Below are positions 44,491 through 53,422 of a DNA stretch of 64,000 bases, piece by piece. Source of the DNA: Clostridia bacterium (lineage in GTDB: Bacteria; Bacillota_A; Clostridia; Oscillospirales; Acutalibacteraceae). The stretch spans positions 1-64,000 of the forward strand of contig JAFQKE010000026.1 of NCBI GenBank assembly GCA_017397065.1, in the 5' to 3' direction. A model generated the notes under the pieces. The model worked only from the letters and a program-made list of their open reading frames with translations, ran no database searches and was not told where the DNA came from. The translations under genes and the position numbers were made by a program. Positions within the stretch are counted from its first letter, which is position 1; each line of letters starts with the position of its first letter.

Positions 44491-45336
44491 ATGATTTTAG
44501 ATATTTTAAAATCAATAATCTACGGAATTGTTGAAGGTATTACCGAATGGCTGCCCATAAGCAGTACCGGACACCTTATTTTACTTGAGGACATTATACC
44601 CTTTAAAAGTGTGCAAAATTCCGCCGCTTTTTCTGAAATGTATGATGTTGTAATTCAGCTTGGTGCAATTATTGCCGTTCTTCTTTTGTTCTTCAAAAAG
44701 CTGTGGCCTTTTCAGAATAAACCAAATCTTCAAGGTGCCGACCGATATATAAACTTTAAATCGGTTAATTTGTGGCTCAAGGTTTTGGTAGCATCGCTCC
44801 CCTCCGCCATAATCGGCTTACCTCTTGACGATTTTTTAGACAAACACCTTTATAACAAGACCACAGTTTCCATAACCCTTGTTTTATACGGCATTTTATT
44901 CATTTTAGTAGAAAGATACAACGAATCACGCAAACCAAAAATAAATAAAACAAGTGAAATAACCTTTGCAACCGCCGCCCTGATAGGCTGCTTTCAGATG
45001 TTAGCACTAATCCCCGGCACATCACGCTCGGGAGCTACCATTCTCGGTGCGATTCTTATAGGCCTTTCACGTCCTGCCGCCGCAGAATTCAGCTTTTTCC
45101 TTGCAATCCCCACAATGGTGGGTGCAAGCCTTTTAAAGATAGTAAAATTCTTATCCGAAAACTCTTTCAGCGGTTCAGAGCTTGGTATTCTTTTGGTTGG
45201 AATGCTAGTTTCGTTTGCGGTTTCGGTGCTTGCAATACGTGGACTTATGGCATACGTTAAGAAAAAGGATTTCTCGTTCTTTGGATATTATCGCATAGCC
45301 CTGGGTGCTATTGTTTTAGCTTTTGTAATACTCTAA
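44491..45336 (+). CDS. uppP: Undecaprenyl-diphosphatase
   Basis: 281 aa, polytopic. It recycles the C55 lipid carrier for peptidoglycan and wall polymers and gives bacitracin tolerance. Signature motifs: GIVEGITEWLPISSTGHL at residues 10-27 and PGTSRSGATILGA near 177-189. AGGAGG ribosome site. It is followed 18 bp later by the rhamnosidase gene, possibly in one transcript. Confidence 0.96.
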   Translation: MILDILKSIIYGIVEGITEWLPISSTGHLILLEDIIPFKSVQNSAAFSEMYDVVIQLGAIIAVLLLFFKKLWPFQNKPNLQGADRYINFKSVNLWLKVLVASLPSAIIGLPLDDFLDKHLYNKTTVSITLVLYGILFILVERYNESRKPKINKTSEITFATAALIGCFQMLALIPGTSRSGATILGAILIGLSRPAAAEFSFFLAIPTMVGASLLKIVKFLSENSFSGSELGILLVGMLVSFAVSVLAIRGLMAYVKKKDFSFFGYYRIALGAIVLAFVIL

Positions 45337-45354
45337 ACTAAGGATAGATAAACT

Positions 45355-47469
45355 ATGTCAACATTTAAAGGAAAATGGATTTGCAGAGAAGAATTTTTGT
45401 CCCTTGCCCCCATAAATATTTTTCACCGAGAGGTGAATCCCAATAAAGACTACACCCACAAAGAAGAGCTTAAAAATCTTCACACCCTTTTTAAAAAGGA
45501 TTTTGATTTGGGCACCGCACAAAAGGTTATAATCCGCATTACCGCCGATGATTATTTCAAGCTCTACATAAACGGCGAGTTTGTAGGTCAAGGCCCTACT
45601 GCCGGCTACCCATTTTGCTACTACTACAACGAATTTGATATTACAAGCTTTTTAATTAGGGGTAAAAATGAGATTTTGGTGCATAACTACTATCAGGGTC
45701 ACATCAACCGTGTATGGAACAGCGGCGACTACCGAATGGGTCTTATTGCCGATGTTATTGCCGATGGTGATGTTATCTGCTCCACCGATGAAAGCTGGCT
45801 TTTGTGCCCACTTAAAAACATTACGGGCGAATGTGATATCGGCTATGAAACAGGCTACAGCGAGTGTGTTGATTCAAGAATTAAAGCGGTGGATTTTACC
45901 CCCTGCTTTGTTAAGACCAATGCAGATTACACCTTTAACTCTGCTCCGTCTGTAAATCTTCAGGTTTATGAAAAAAAGGCAACGGAAATTAAACCCTTGA
46001 ACGGTGGCGGTCTTTTTCTTGATTTCGGTCAGGAAATAACCGGAACTTTGAATGTAACCGCCTCGGGAAACAGCGGTGATGAGGTTTTAATCCGTTACGG
46101 CGAGGAGCTTAACGACGACGGCTCGGTACGATATGACACCCGTTGCTACTGCCACTATGAAGATAAGCTTATTTTAAACGGTGGAGAGGCTGAGTTTAAC
46201 GGCTATGATTACAAGGCCTTTAGATATGCCGAAATTCTGCCACAAAGCACAAATATTTCTATTAAGGACGTTACGGCTGTAGTCAGGCACTACCCATTCG
46301 ACGATTCCGCCTGCACAATAGAATCCTCAAGTGCGGTTTTAAACGCCGTATTTAATATTTGTAAAAACGGGGTTAAATTTGGCAGTCAGGATATTTTTGT
46401 AGACTGCCCATCAAGAGAAAAGGGGCAGTATGCAGGCGATTTAACAGTAACAGGTGCATCACACATATATCTCACAGGCGACATAAGATTATTTGAAAAA
46501 GCAATTATAAATCAGGCTCAGTCGCAGTCAGTATCAGATGGTATTTTAGCCGTTACACCAGGCTCATATATGCAGGAAATTGCCGATTATTCGCTACAGT
46601 TCCCCATTCTGTTACTTAGGCACTACACCCACACGGGTGATAAGAATTTCTTAAAATCTATGCTGCCGGTGTGCGAAAAACTGCTTTCACACTTCGCTCA
46701 GTTTGACCGTGGTGACGGTATGCTGGAAAGGGTTGACACTTGGAATCTTGTGGACTGGCCTGACAATCTTCGTGATAACTATGATTTTGCACTAACTAAT
46801 CCCGTCGGTGCAGGAATTCACAATGTTATGAACGCATTTTATGTTGGCTGTGTTACTCAGGTGGAGCAAATTAAGGATATTCTTGGCATACCCTATGAAA
46901 ACAAAAGCGATGCCTTAAAAGCCACCTTTAATAACATATTCTTTAATAAAAACACCAATCTTTATGTAGATAGCGAGGGTAGCTCCCACTCCTCACTCCA
47001 CGCAAATGTCATTCCTCTTTATTACGGTTTGCAGCCCAACGAATCCACAAATGAAATAGGCGATTTTATAGCGGAAAAAGGGCTTGTTTGCGGTGTTTAT
47101 ATGGCATACTTCTACCTTAAAGCGTTGGCAAAAGCCGGTAAATATAACGCTGTGTGGAACACCCTTGTAAGCGAGGGCACCGCCTCTTGGTACAATATGG
47201 TAAAAGAGGGCGGCACCACCTGCTTTGAGGCTTGGGGCGTTGACCAAAAGTTTAACACAAGTCTTTGTCACCCTTGGGCAAGCGGACCCGTTTCGGTAAT
47301 TATCGAGGACGTTTTAGGGCTTACCCCAAAAGCCCCCGGTTGGGACGAAATAACCCTTACCCCCCACATACCAGAGGGAGAAAGCATTGAAATGACCGTC
47401 CCCCTTGTTAATGGAAAAAGAGTAAAGGTTAAAGCAGACTCAAACGGTGCAGAAATATTTGAAATTTAA
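45355..47469 (+). CDS. Alpha-L-rhamnosidase, GH78 family
   Basis: 704 aa, no signal peptide, so it probably acts in the cytosol on imported rhamnosides. The N-terminal jelly-roll has RITADDYFKLYINGEFVGQG and FDITSFLIRGKNEILVHNYY. A second sandwich has LFLDFGQEITGTL and LIRYGEELNDDGS. The (alpha/alpha)6 barrel carries FVDCPSREKGQYAGD, corresponding to the GH78 catalytic DCP..RDE..GW.GD segment, and WYNMVKEGGTTCFEAW. The motif is shorter and less canonical than usual, so specificity is not certain. Released L-rhamnose would fit the propanediol-type microcompartment locus 2.4 kb downstream. Confidence 0.85.
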   Translation: MSTFKGKWICREEFLSLAPINIFHREVNPNKDYTHKEELKNLHTLFKKDFDLGTAQKVIIRITADDYFKLYINGEFVGQGPTAGYPFCYYYNEFDITSFLIRGKNEILVHNYYQGHINRVWNSGDYRMGLIADVIADGDVICSTDESWLLCPLKNITGECDIGYETGYSECVDSRIKAVDFTPCFVKTNADYTFNSAPSVNLQVYEKKATEIKPLNGGGLFLDFGQEITGTLNVTASGNSGDEVLIRYGEELNDDGSVRYDTRCYCHYEDKLILNGGEAEFNGYDYKAFRYAEILPQSTNISIKDVTAVVRHYPFDDSACTIESSSAVLNAVFNICKNGVKFGSQDIFVDCPSREKGQYAGDLTVTGASHIYLTGDIRLFEKAIINQAQSQSVSDGILAVTPGSYMQEIADYSLQFPILLLRHYTHTGDKNFLKSMLPVCEKLLSHFAQFDRGDGMLERVDTWNLVDWPDNLRDNYDFALTNPVGAGIHNVMNAFYVGCVTQVEQIKDILGIPYENKSDALKATFNNIFFNKNTNLYVDSEGSSHSSLHANVIPLYYGLQPNESTNEIGDFIAEKGLVCGVYMAYFYLKALAKAGKYNAVWNTLVSEGTASWYNMVKEGGTTCFEAWGVDQKFNTSLCHPWASGPVSVIIEDVLGLTPKAPGWDEITLTPHIPEGESIEMTVPLVNGKRVKVKADSNGAEIFEI

Positions 47470-47484
47470 TAAAAAATATATAAC

Positions 47485-47512
47485 AAAAGGGCTCCCACTC
47501 GGAAGCCCTTTT
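47485..47512. terminator. Terminator between the rhamnosidase and the CHAP gene
   Basis: AAAAGGGCT and AGCCCTTTT arms with a short loop; A-rich on one side and T-rich on the other. It serves the convergent genes on either side. Confidence 0.85.
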
Positions 47513-47538
47513 GATTTTTTAAAAGTCTTTAATCACTT

Positions 47539-49161
47539 TTATTTTGTTTTTACCGTCTTGTATGCAGACCAGGGTGAATAATAATGTTTACCATTTACGG
47601 TTTTATAAGTTCTTACCCTTACATAATAGGTCTTTTTGGCTGTTAAATTTTTAAAGGTATACTTAGTTGTTTTATAACTGCCAATTGTTTTATGCTTTGC
47701 ATTTTTGAATTTTGTGTTGGTTGCGTATTGCACCTGATAACCGCTAACCTGACTTGATTTTTTTGAAATATTAACAGTAAAGCTCTTTCTGCCCGCCGTT
47801 AATTTTGATATGGTTGTTTTAGGTGGCAAAATAGTAAAATAAAGATTTCTGATGCCACTGTATTTATCTTTAAATTTAATGGTTACTTTATATTTGCCGA
47901 CATTTATTCTGCCTGACTGATATGTAACAGTATAATTATTTGCAGATATGATATTGCCCTGTGAATCTTTAACAATTACTGCAGGTGTTCTTCTCTTTCC
48001 GTTATATACGGCGGATGTACTTGAAAGTGCTATAGATTTAATTGCTTTTATGGTGCTTTGACTTGAAACCTTGCTACAAATACTGCATTTTACAACCTCT
48101 GTACCATCTTTAGCGGTAGTTGCAGGGGTTGTATAGGTTTTGTATGAATGAGGTGGCGTTCTTGTATAACCACACGAATTACAAGAGCCATCACAGACAT
48201 TTGAATAAGAATGATTAAAAACGCTGGCTCTTCTGTTTCCACATACATTACAAGTAATGTCACATACGCTACTATACGTATGACTTATGCTTCTGGTTGC
48301 ACCGCAGATATTGCAAGATGTATCACAAGCATTAGAATAAGTATGACTTATACTTCTAGTAGCTCCGCAAGTATTACATGTTGTATCACATGAGTTAGAA
48401 TAAGTGTGCTTTTGCACAACCGTCATAATATTAGGATTCCAAGTTACGTAATACCCACGTTGCTCGCCTGAAACATAAAAATAATACCTTACCGTACCAT
48501 TAGATAATGTAACTTTTTTTGTGCTGTAAATGTTGAATGCTGAAGTTTTGTTATTATACCAATGATCACTTTCTGTATAAGTAGTAGCGGTATCATATAA
48601 CGGTATTCTACCCGAATTAGCTTTAACGGTTAGTGTGTAGTTGCAATTTGTTATTTGAGAAACTGTAATGTCCTCTGAAAACTTTGGTCTTATAACACAC
48701 TGAAGAACGTCCATACTAAACCAATTTTGAGTACAATATGTTTGACCACTAAATCTCTGATTAATTGCAGTAACACCATTAGAATCTGCACCGACAACTA
48801 TACCAATATGGCCTAAAGGCCCAGTATAACCATAGTTTGGCTTCCAAACAGCAATATCACCAGGCTTTGGAACAAAACCACTTGTAACAGTAATCCGCTG
48901 CCAACCCGATGGCAAACTATTATATATGTAGTCACACGCATTACCATACACACAAGTTGCTCCCAAGTAATTATAATAGTAATAAATCAAATCTACGCAC
49001 CAATTACCATTGCCATCATAATCCAAACCATAATTCAATTTACTTTTTGCCCAATTAACCGCATTTGTTTGAGAAACAGCAGCACTAGCTGTAAAAGTAT
49101 AAACAGGCATACAGCCAACTATTAACAACACTGTTAAAATAACACTAATTACTTTTTTCAT
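47539..49161 (-). CDS. Exported CHAP-domain protein with Cys-rich repeats and Fn3 domain
   Basis: 540 aa, GGAGG ribosome site. Signal peptide 1-27. CHAP-type amidase/endopeptidase domain about 33-155: catalytic Cys in NWCVDLIYYYY and His in GPLGHIGIVVGAD. About 240-345 hold four repeats of the form HxYSN.CD.(S/T)CN.CG.(T/R)R, which place Cys pairs and His as in small zinc- or disulfide-stabilised modules, followed by a related C..C module. A bacterial Ig-like stretch and a fibronectin-type C-domain with the repeated KTYYVRVRTYK pattern complete it. Probably a cell-wall-acting enzyme at the surface. It is divergent from an XRE regulator that likely controls it. Confidence 0.85.
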   Translation of the reverse strand: MKKVISVILTVLLIVGCMPVYTFTASAAVSQTNAVNWAKSKLNYGLDYDGNGNWCVDLIYYYYNYLGATCVYGNACDYIYNSLPSGWQRITVTSGFVPKPGDIAVWKPNYGYTGPLGHIGIVVGADSNGVTAINQRFSGQTYCTQNWFSMDVLQCVIRPKFSEDITVSQITNCNYTLTVKANSGRIPLYDTATTYTESDHWYNNKTSAFNIYSTKKVTLSNGTVRYYFYVSGEQRGYYVTWNPNIMTVVQKHTYSNSCDTTCNTCGATRSISHTYSNACDTSCNICGATRSISHTYSSVCDITCNVCGNRRASVFNHSYSNVCDGSCNSCGYTRTPPHSYKTYTTPATTAKDGTEVVKCSICSKVSSQSTIKAIKSIALSSTSAVYNGKRRTPAVIVKDSQGNIISANNYTVTYQSGRINVGKYKVTIKFKDKYSGIRNLYFTILPPKTTISKLTAGRKSFTVNISKKSSQVSGYQVQYATNTKFKNAKHKTIGSYKTTKYTFKNLTAKKTYYVRVRTYKTVNGKHYYSPWSAYKTVKTK

Positions 49162-49193
49162 AATATTTCCTCCATAGCCAAATTTTTAATTTA

Positions 49194-49222
49194 ATTATAC
49201 TCAATCTTTGAGTAATTGTCAA
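49194..49222 (-). promoter_or_regulatory. Perfect-consensus promoter of the CHAP gene
   Basis: Minus strand TTGACA (49217-49222), 17 bp, TATAAT (49194-49199). The spacer is filled by the first operator palindrome. Confidence 0.75.
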
Positions 49223-49241
49223 TACTCATATATTGAGTATT
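49198..49241. promoter_or_regulatory. Twin palindromic operators between the CHAP and XRE genes
   Basis: Palindrome 1: TACTCAA-TCT-TTGAGTA (49198-49214). Palindrome 2: AATACTCA-TATAT-TGAGTATT (49221-49241). Both arms are perfect and share the half-site TACTCA. They cover the -35 to -10 region of the CHAP promoter and lie 40-80 bp before the XRE start codon, the place expected for a repressor acting on both genes. Confidence 0.7.
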
Positions 49242-49280
49242 ATAGAATATTTTTAGTATTGTACAGAAAGGATATGGGCT

Positions 49281-49487
49281 ATGGATTACCGTACAAGAAT
49301 GAAAAATATTCGTGAAGACAGAGACCTGACTCAAAGCGATATTGCTAAGGTTTTAAACAAATCCCAACAGGGATACAATCATATTGAAATGGGCAGAGCA
49401 GAGCTTAAAATCGACGATTTAATTAAACTCTGCAAGTATTATGGCGTTTCATCTGATTATTTTATAGGATTAAGTGATAAACCGTAA
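49281..49487 (+). CDS. Small XRE-family transcriptional regulator
   Basis: 68 aa, a single Cro/CI-type helix-turn-helix: RMKNIREDRDLTQSDIAKVL, then NKSQQGYNHIEMGRAELKID, then KLCKYYGVSSDYFIGL. The domain is complete but nothing else is attached, as in minimal phage-type repressors. GAAAGGA ribosome site. Most likely it binds the twin palindromes immediately upstream. Confidence 0.93.
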   Translation: MDYRTRMKNIREDRDLTQSDIAKVLNKSQQGYNHIEMGRAELKIDDLIKLCKYYGVSSDYFIGLSDKP

Positions 49488-49497
49488 AATAAAAGAT

Positions 49498-49754
49498 AGA
49501 TAAATTGTAATTTGACGTGCAAAATATGGGGAACCTTTGTAGGGAACGGGCTTGCTCGTTCCGCAAAAAAATTATAAATAAACGGCTTTCTTTTTCGCCT
49601 TCCCCTTGATGGGGAAGGTGGCGTTTGTGCGGCAAAAAGCCGTGCGAATGACGGATGAGGTGAAAAGAAAGTTAGTGCGTGACTACACCTCATCCACCAC
49701 TATCGTGGTCCCCCTTCCCCATCAAGGGGAAGGCTTATAAACTACAATTTATCT
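49498..49754. repeat. Intergenic repeat with AGATAAATTGTA inverted ends
   Basis: 257 bp bounded by AGATAAATTGTA (left) and TACAATTTATCT (right). Inside: a GTAGGGAACGGG stretch, CTTCCCCTTGATGGGGAAGG, and further right CCTCATCCACC then CTTCCCCATCAAGGGGAAGG in palindromic form. Partial copies of the same modules lie at 51670-51722 and 60069-60187. No transposase is present. Confidence 0.75.
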
Positions 49755-49784
49755 GTAAAAATGCAAATATTCATATAAAATTCA

Positions 49785-49824
49785 AAACCACCAATCAACC
49801 ATAATTTTGGTTAATCGGTGGTTT
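49785..49824 (-). terminator. Terminator at the end of the microcompartment operon
   Basis: AAACCACC with AACCA on the left pairs with TGGTT and GGTGGTTT on the right. The plus-strand A-rich left flank gives a U-tract for minus-strand transcripts ending after the gene at 49841. Confidence 0.75.
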
Positions 49825-49840
49825 GTTTTCTTTTTAAAGC

Positions 49841-50974
49841 TTAGGGCGTTATGTGGCTTAAGATTCTTTCAATTCCTGCGGCATCAACCTCACGTGGGTT
49901 TGTTGCTGTGCAGGCGTCCTCTAAGGCGGATTTAATGATGTTTTCCTTTTCAGCCTCATACTGCTCTTTTGTTACACCGGCATCCCAAAGGGTGGCCGGC
50001 ATACTCATACGGCGCATCATATGCTTTATTTCCTCAATAAGGCTCTCCACCGCAATGCGGATATTATCGTGCGGAAGCCCAATCATAAGAGCAATTTCAG
50101 AATAACGCTGGGCGGCATCGGTAGGCTTATTACCAAAGCAGGCGGTAAGATGAGCGTTATAACGAATTACGTGTGGCAAAAGCAGGGCATTTGCTCTGCC
50201 GTGGGGAATGTGGAATTTAGCACCCAGGGCGTGGGCTATACCGTGGTTTATACCCAGTCCCACATCGTTAAAGGCCATACCCGCAAGGCAGGACGCCGAG
50301 TGCATTTTCTCTCTGGCTACAATATCATCTCCGTGCTGATAGGCAAAGGGGAGATATTTAAAGGCAAGCAAAAGAGCCTTTTCTGCCAATGCGTCGGACG
50401 CATCGTTATTATCAATCGATACAAGTGCCTCAAATGCGTGGGTTATAACGTCCATACCGGTATCAGCCGTAACAGACGGCGGTGCAGACATAACCAATTC
50501 GGGGTCTAAAATTGCAAGGTCGGGAATAAGCTGCTCGTCCGCAAGGGGGAACTTTCTGCCCTCGGCAGTATCGGTAACAACTGCAAATTTTGTAACCTCG
50601 CTACCGGTACCGCTGGTGGTGGGAATAGCAATGAGCTTTAAATCACCCATACCCGATTTTTCACCCATCAAAACAATCGCCTTTGCAGCATCAATAGCCG
50701 AGCCGCCACCAAGGGCAATAACAATTTCGCCACCGTTTTCGGTGATAAATTTAAGTCCCTTTGCTATAAGCTCGGTTGTGGGGTCGGGAGTGATTTCATC
50801 AAAAATCGCTATACTTTTATAATCTCCCATTTTATCGGTGATTTTATTTATAATACCGGAGGATATCATAAATTTATCGGTTATGATTACCGCCGATTTA
50901 CCATTAAATTCATAAAGAGTATCAAGGGCGTTCTGATTAAAACGAACCTCGGTACGTATTTTAAATCTGTTCAT
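49841..50974 (-). CDS. pduQ: Iron-containing alcohol dehydrogenase, PduQ-like (propanol dehydrogenase)
   Basis: 377 aa group III alcohol dehydrogenase. NAD-binding ALGGGSAIDAAKAI near 89-102 and the metal site: TGMDVITHAFEALVS, then GINHGIAHALGAKFHIPHGRAN. In Pdu-type compartments this enzyme reduces propanal to propanol and regenerates NAD+ for PduP. Last gene of the minus-strand locus, 17 bp after pduL, with GAAGGA as ribosome site. Its start MNRFKIRTEVRFN does not resemble the encapsulation helices of its neighbours. An alternative role as lactaldehyde reductase cannot be excluded. Confidence 0.88.
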   Translation of the reverse strand: MNRFKIRTEVRFNQNALDTLYEFNGKSAVIITDKFMISSGIINKITDKMGDYKSIAIFDEITPDPTTELIAKGLKFITENGGEIVIALGGGSAIDAAKAIVLMGEKSGMGDLKLIAIPTTSGTGSEVTKFAVVTDTAEGRKFPLADEQLIPDLAILDPELVMSAPPSVTADTGMDVITHAFEALVSIDNNDASDALAEKALLLAFKYLPFAYQHGDDIVAREKMHSASCLAGMAFNDVGLGINHGIAHALGAKFHIPHGRANALLLPHVIRYNAHLTACFGNKPTDAAQRYSEIALMIGLPHDNIRIAVESLIEEIKHMMRRMSMPATLWDAGVTKEQYEAEKENIIKSALEDACTATNPREVDAAGIERILSHITP

Positions 50975-50991
50975 AGCAAATCCTTCAACAA

Positions 50992-51633
50992 CTATTTCTT
51001 AACTATACTTACCTTTGAGCCGTTTTTAAGTCCTGCGGCGTTTGCATCATCGGTATCAAGGTGCATTTCCAAACGGAAGTCCTTATGAACACGAACCTGA
51101 ACATCAAAAAATCTGGTTTTACGCTCGCCAAATGCATCAATATCTACATACTCATTATCCTTAACGCCGAACCTTTCGCCCTCTTCAAGGCTCATATGTA
51201 TGTGACGATTGGCTATAATACAGCCCTCTTTAAGTGTTACGACTCCCTTGGGGCCTATGATTGTGATAGGTGCCGAGCCTTGGATTTTTCCGCTCTCTCT
51301 TACAGGAGGTGCAACCTTTAACTGATAAGCATCGGTTCTGGAAATTTCCACCTGAGATGCGGGACGAACGGGGCCGAGCACCCTTACCTTTTCAATAGGA
51401 CGGAGCGATGGGCCAACAATTGTAAGCTGCTCCTTGCAGGCATACTGACCGGGCTGAGAAAGGTCCTTAAATGGGGTAAGCTCATAGCCCGCACCAAAAA
51501 GTGCTTCCACGTGCTCCTTGGAGAGATGTATATGACGGTTAGATATTCCAACCGGAATATCCCCCTCATTATCATTTGAATTTTCAAGAGCCTTTAAAAC
51601 GGCTTCGGTAATTGCGGAAATGTTAATATCCAT
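50992..51633 (-). CDS. pduL: Phosphate propanoyltransferase
   Basis: 213 aa, two PTAC domains. Zinc-binding His lie in VGISNRHIHLSKEHVEAL, in NRHIHMSLEEG and in EMHLDTDDANAAG. It exchanges CoA for phosphate on propionyl-CoA, recycling CoA inside the shell. The first 17 residues (DINISAITEAVLKALEN) form an amphipathic helix of the encapsulation-peptide type. It lies between pduP and pduQ, with a repeat-filled gap of 293 bp to pduP. Confidence 0.93.
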   Translation of the reverse strand: MDINISAITEAVLKALENSNDNEGDIPVGISNRHIHLSKEHVEALFGAGYELTPFKDLSQPGQYACKEQLTIVGPSLRPIEKVRVLGPVRPASQVEISRTDAYQLKVAPPVRESGKIQGSAPITIIGPKGVVTLKEGCIIANRHIHMSLEEGERFGVKDNEYVDIDAFGERKTRFFDVQVRVHKDFRLEMHLDTDDANAAGLKNGSKVSIVKK

Positions 51634-51669
51634 AAATAACAGTCCTTTCGGAGGTTTTGAGGTTTTAAT

Positions 51670-51926
51670 TCACCTCATCCACCGCTAATGCGGTCAACCT
51701 TGCCCCTAATGGGAAAGGCTTATTTGAATTACTTTATTGCGTATATAGAATAATAAGAAAATTTCAGGTTGCCGTTTGCAGTGAACGGTGCTGTGCTAAA
51801 AATTTTTCAAGCAACGTACATAAATTTGAAAAAATTTTGTTTGTAGAGTGCGTTTTGCCGAGTGTAGCTGTACAATAGGTACTGCAACGAGGCGAAAATG
51901 CGCTATACGGGCAAAAGATTTCAAAT
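51670..51926. repeat. Repeat-filled gap between pduP and pduL
   Basis: 51670-51722 is a decayed copy of the CACCTCATCCACC / CCCCTAATGGGAAAGGCTT module. 51760-51915 carries a second repeat type with a TGTACAATAGGTACTGCAACG core flanked by GCCGAG and CGAGGC. A related TGTACTTAGGTACTGCCCC core is in the gap at 60188-60299. No gene is visible. Confidence 0.5.
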
Positions 51927-53387
51927 TTAGATGATTCTGAAATTATCGGCGAGTACACATCGACGCTTTCTTGTGAAGCTTCTTGCTGAGGTAATTCCCT
52001 CTCCGGTGGGGCCGGCAATTGTAAAGGTTGTGTGACCCTCGCCACCAAAACCTATACCTGCATAAGAGGGGGCATTTTTAACAAAAATAGTGGTTTCAAC
52101 CGCAGCGGCAAAACGTGAAAGATGATCAATATTCTTTGAATGCATATGTGCGGTGTGACGGTTTCCGTGCTCGGCCTTAACGGCAAGCTCAATAGCATCA
52201 TCAATATTCGAAACACCAACTATAGGAAGAATGGGCATCATAAGCTCTTCCTGAACGAAGAGGTGGTCAAAGCCTGTTTCACAAATAATGCAGCGGATAT
52301 CGTCTCCTACTGTAACTCCAATCATATTAAGGAGCACCTTGGCGTCACGTCCAACGCATTTACGATTAACACTCTTTTTGACTTTACCTGTCTTTTTATC
52401 GGTAACGTCTACCAAAACAATCTCTGCCAAGGCATCTGCCTGAGCGGCGGAGATAAGGTATGCACCATTTTTTTGCATTTCAGAAATAAGTCTGTCTTTA
52501 ACATTGTTAAAAACAAAAACCTCTTTTTCTGCTATGCAAGGAAGATTATTATCAAAGGTACAACCATCAATAATATCTTTACCTGCCTTAACGATGTCGG
52601 CAGTATCATCAACAATAACGGGAGGATTACCTGCACCTGCACCAATAGCCTTTTTGCCCGAGGACAGCACCGAGCGAACAACACCGGGACCGCCTGTGCA
52701 AACAAGCAGACGAATTGCAGGATGGGTTTGCATAATTTTTGCAGATTCCATAGTAGGTTTATCCATAGATGCTACAAGCACATCGGGGCCGCCCGACATA
52801 CGTGAAGCACGATTCACAAGGTCAACTGCGTAGTTGGAAGTGCAGATAGCACCGGGATGAGGATTGAAAACAACGCCGTTGCCTGCCGCAATCATACCAA
52901 TGCTGTTGCATATAACAGTTTCGCTGGGGTTGGTGCTTGGAGTGATAGCGCCAACAACACCAAAGGGAGCCATTTCGGTTAAGGTAAGACCGTTATCACC
53001 TGTTTTGGCCTCGCTTACGATATCCTCGGTGCCGGGGGTTTTATCAGCAACCAGAATATGCTTTGCGGTTTTGTGGTCAACCCTACCCATACCTGTTTCA
53101 GCAACGCCCATTTTAGCCATAACGGGAGCCTCGGCACGGGTAAGCTCACGAATAGCGGTGATAATTTTTTCACGCTTTTCAACGCTCATTGCACGAACTG
53201 CCTTGTAGCCTTCGGATGCGGCGTCGATTGCCTCGTTCATATCAGAATAAATGCCAAGAAGCTTTCTGCCCTCATAATGAGTGCTTGTATATGAAGCGGC
53301 GGGTTCCTTAGCGGCTGTGTTACCACCAAGACCTACAACAACCTCGCGAACGATTCTTTCAATATCTGACTTGCTTATTGCGGCCAT
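51927..53387 (-). CDS. pduP: CoA-acylating propionaldehyde dehydrogenase, PduP-like
   Basis: 486 aa from the ATG at 53387; an in-frame TTG at 53405 overlaps the GAAAGGA ribosome site. It oxidises propanal to propionyl-CoA with NAD+. Catalytic Cys284 in NNLPCIAEKE, NAD-binding GGPGVVRSVLSSGKKAIGAG, and the C-terminal GEGITSARSFTRKRRCVLAD are typical of PduP/EutE. Residues 1-20 (AAISKSDIERIVREVVVGLG) form an encapsulation helix, followed by a flexible Ala/Pro linker. Core cargo of the compartment. Confidence 0.94.
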   Translation of the reverse strand: MAAISKSDIERIVREVVVGLGGNTAAKEPAASYTSTHYEGRKLLGIYSDMNEAIDAASEGYKAVRAMSVEKREKIITAIRELTRAEAPVMAKMGVAETGMGRVDHKTAKHILVADKTPGTEDIVSEAKTGDNGLTLTEMAPFGVVGAITPSTNPSETVICNSIGMIAAGNGVVFNPHPGAICTSNYAVDLVNRASRMSGGPDVLVASMDKPTMESAKIMQTHPAIRLLVCTGGPGVVRSVLSSGKKAIGAGAGNPPVIVDDTADIVKAGKDIIDGCTFDNNLPCIAEKEVFVFNNVKDRLISEMQKNGAYLISAAQADALAEIVLVDVTDKKTGKVKKSVNRKCVGRDAKVLLNMIGVTVGDDIRCIICETGFDHLFVQEELMMPILPIVGVSNIDDAIELAVKAEHGNRHTAHMHSKNIDHLSRFAAAVETTIFVKNAPSYAGIGFGGEGHTTFTIAGPTGEGITSARSFTRKRRCVLADNFRII

Positions 53388-53422
53388 AAATATCAATCCT
53401 TTCAAAAATCTATGTCAAAGAC

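Noticed and set aside
48160..48430. Regularly spaced repeats that look like a CRISPR array
   Set aside because: They are in-frame coding repeats of the CHAP protein's Cys-rich modules, with no unrelated spacers and no cas genes.
50021..50509. Plus-strand reading frame of 162 codons opposite pduQ
   Set aside because: Antisense to a well-supported gene, with no ribosome site and no recognisable motif.
52140..52805. Plus-strand reading frame of 221 codons opposite pduP
   Set aside because: Antisense shadow of pduP with low-complexity composition; no start signal.
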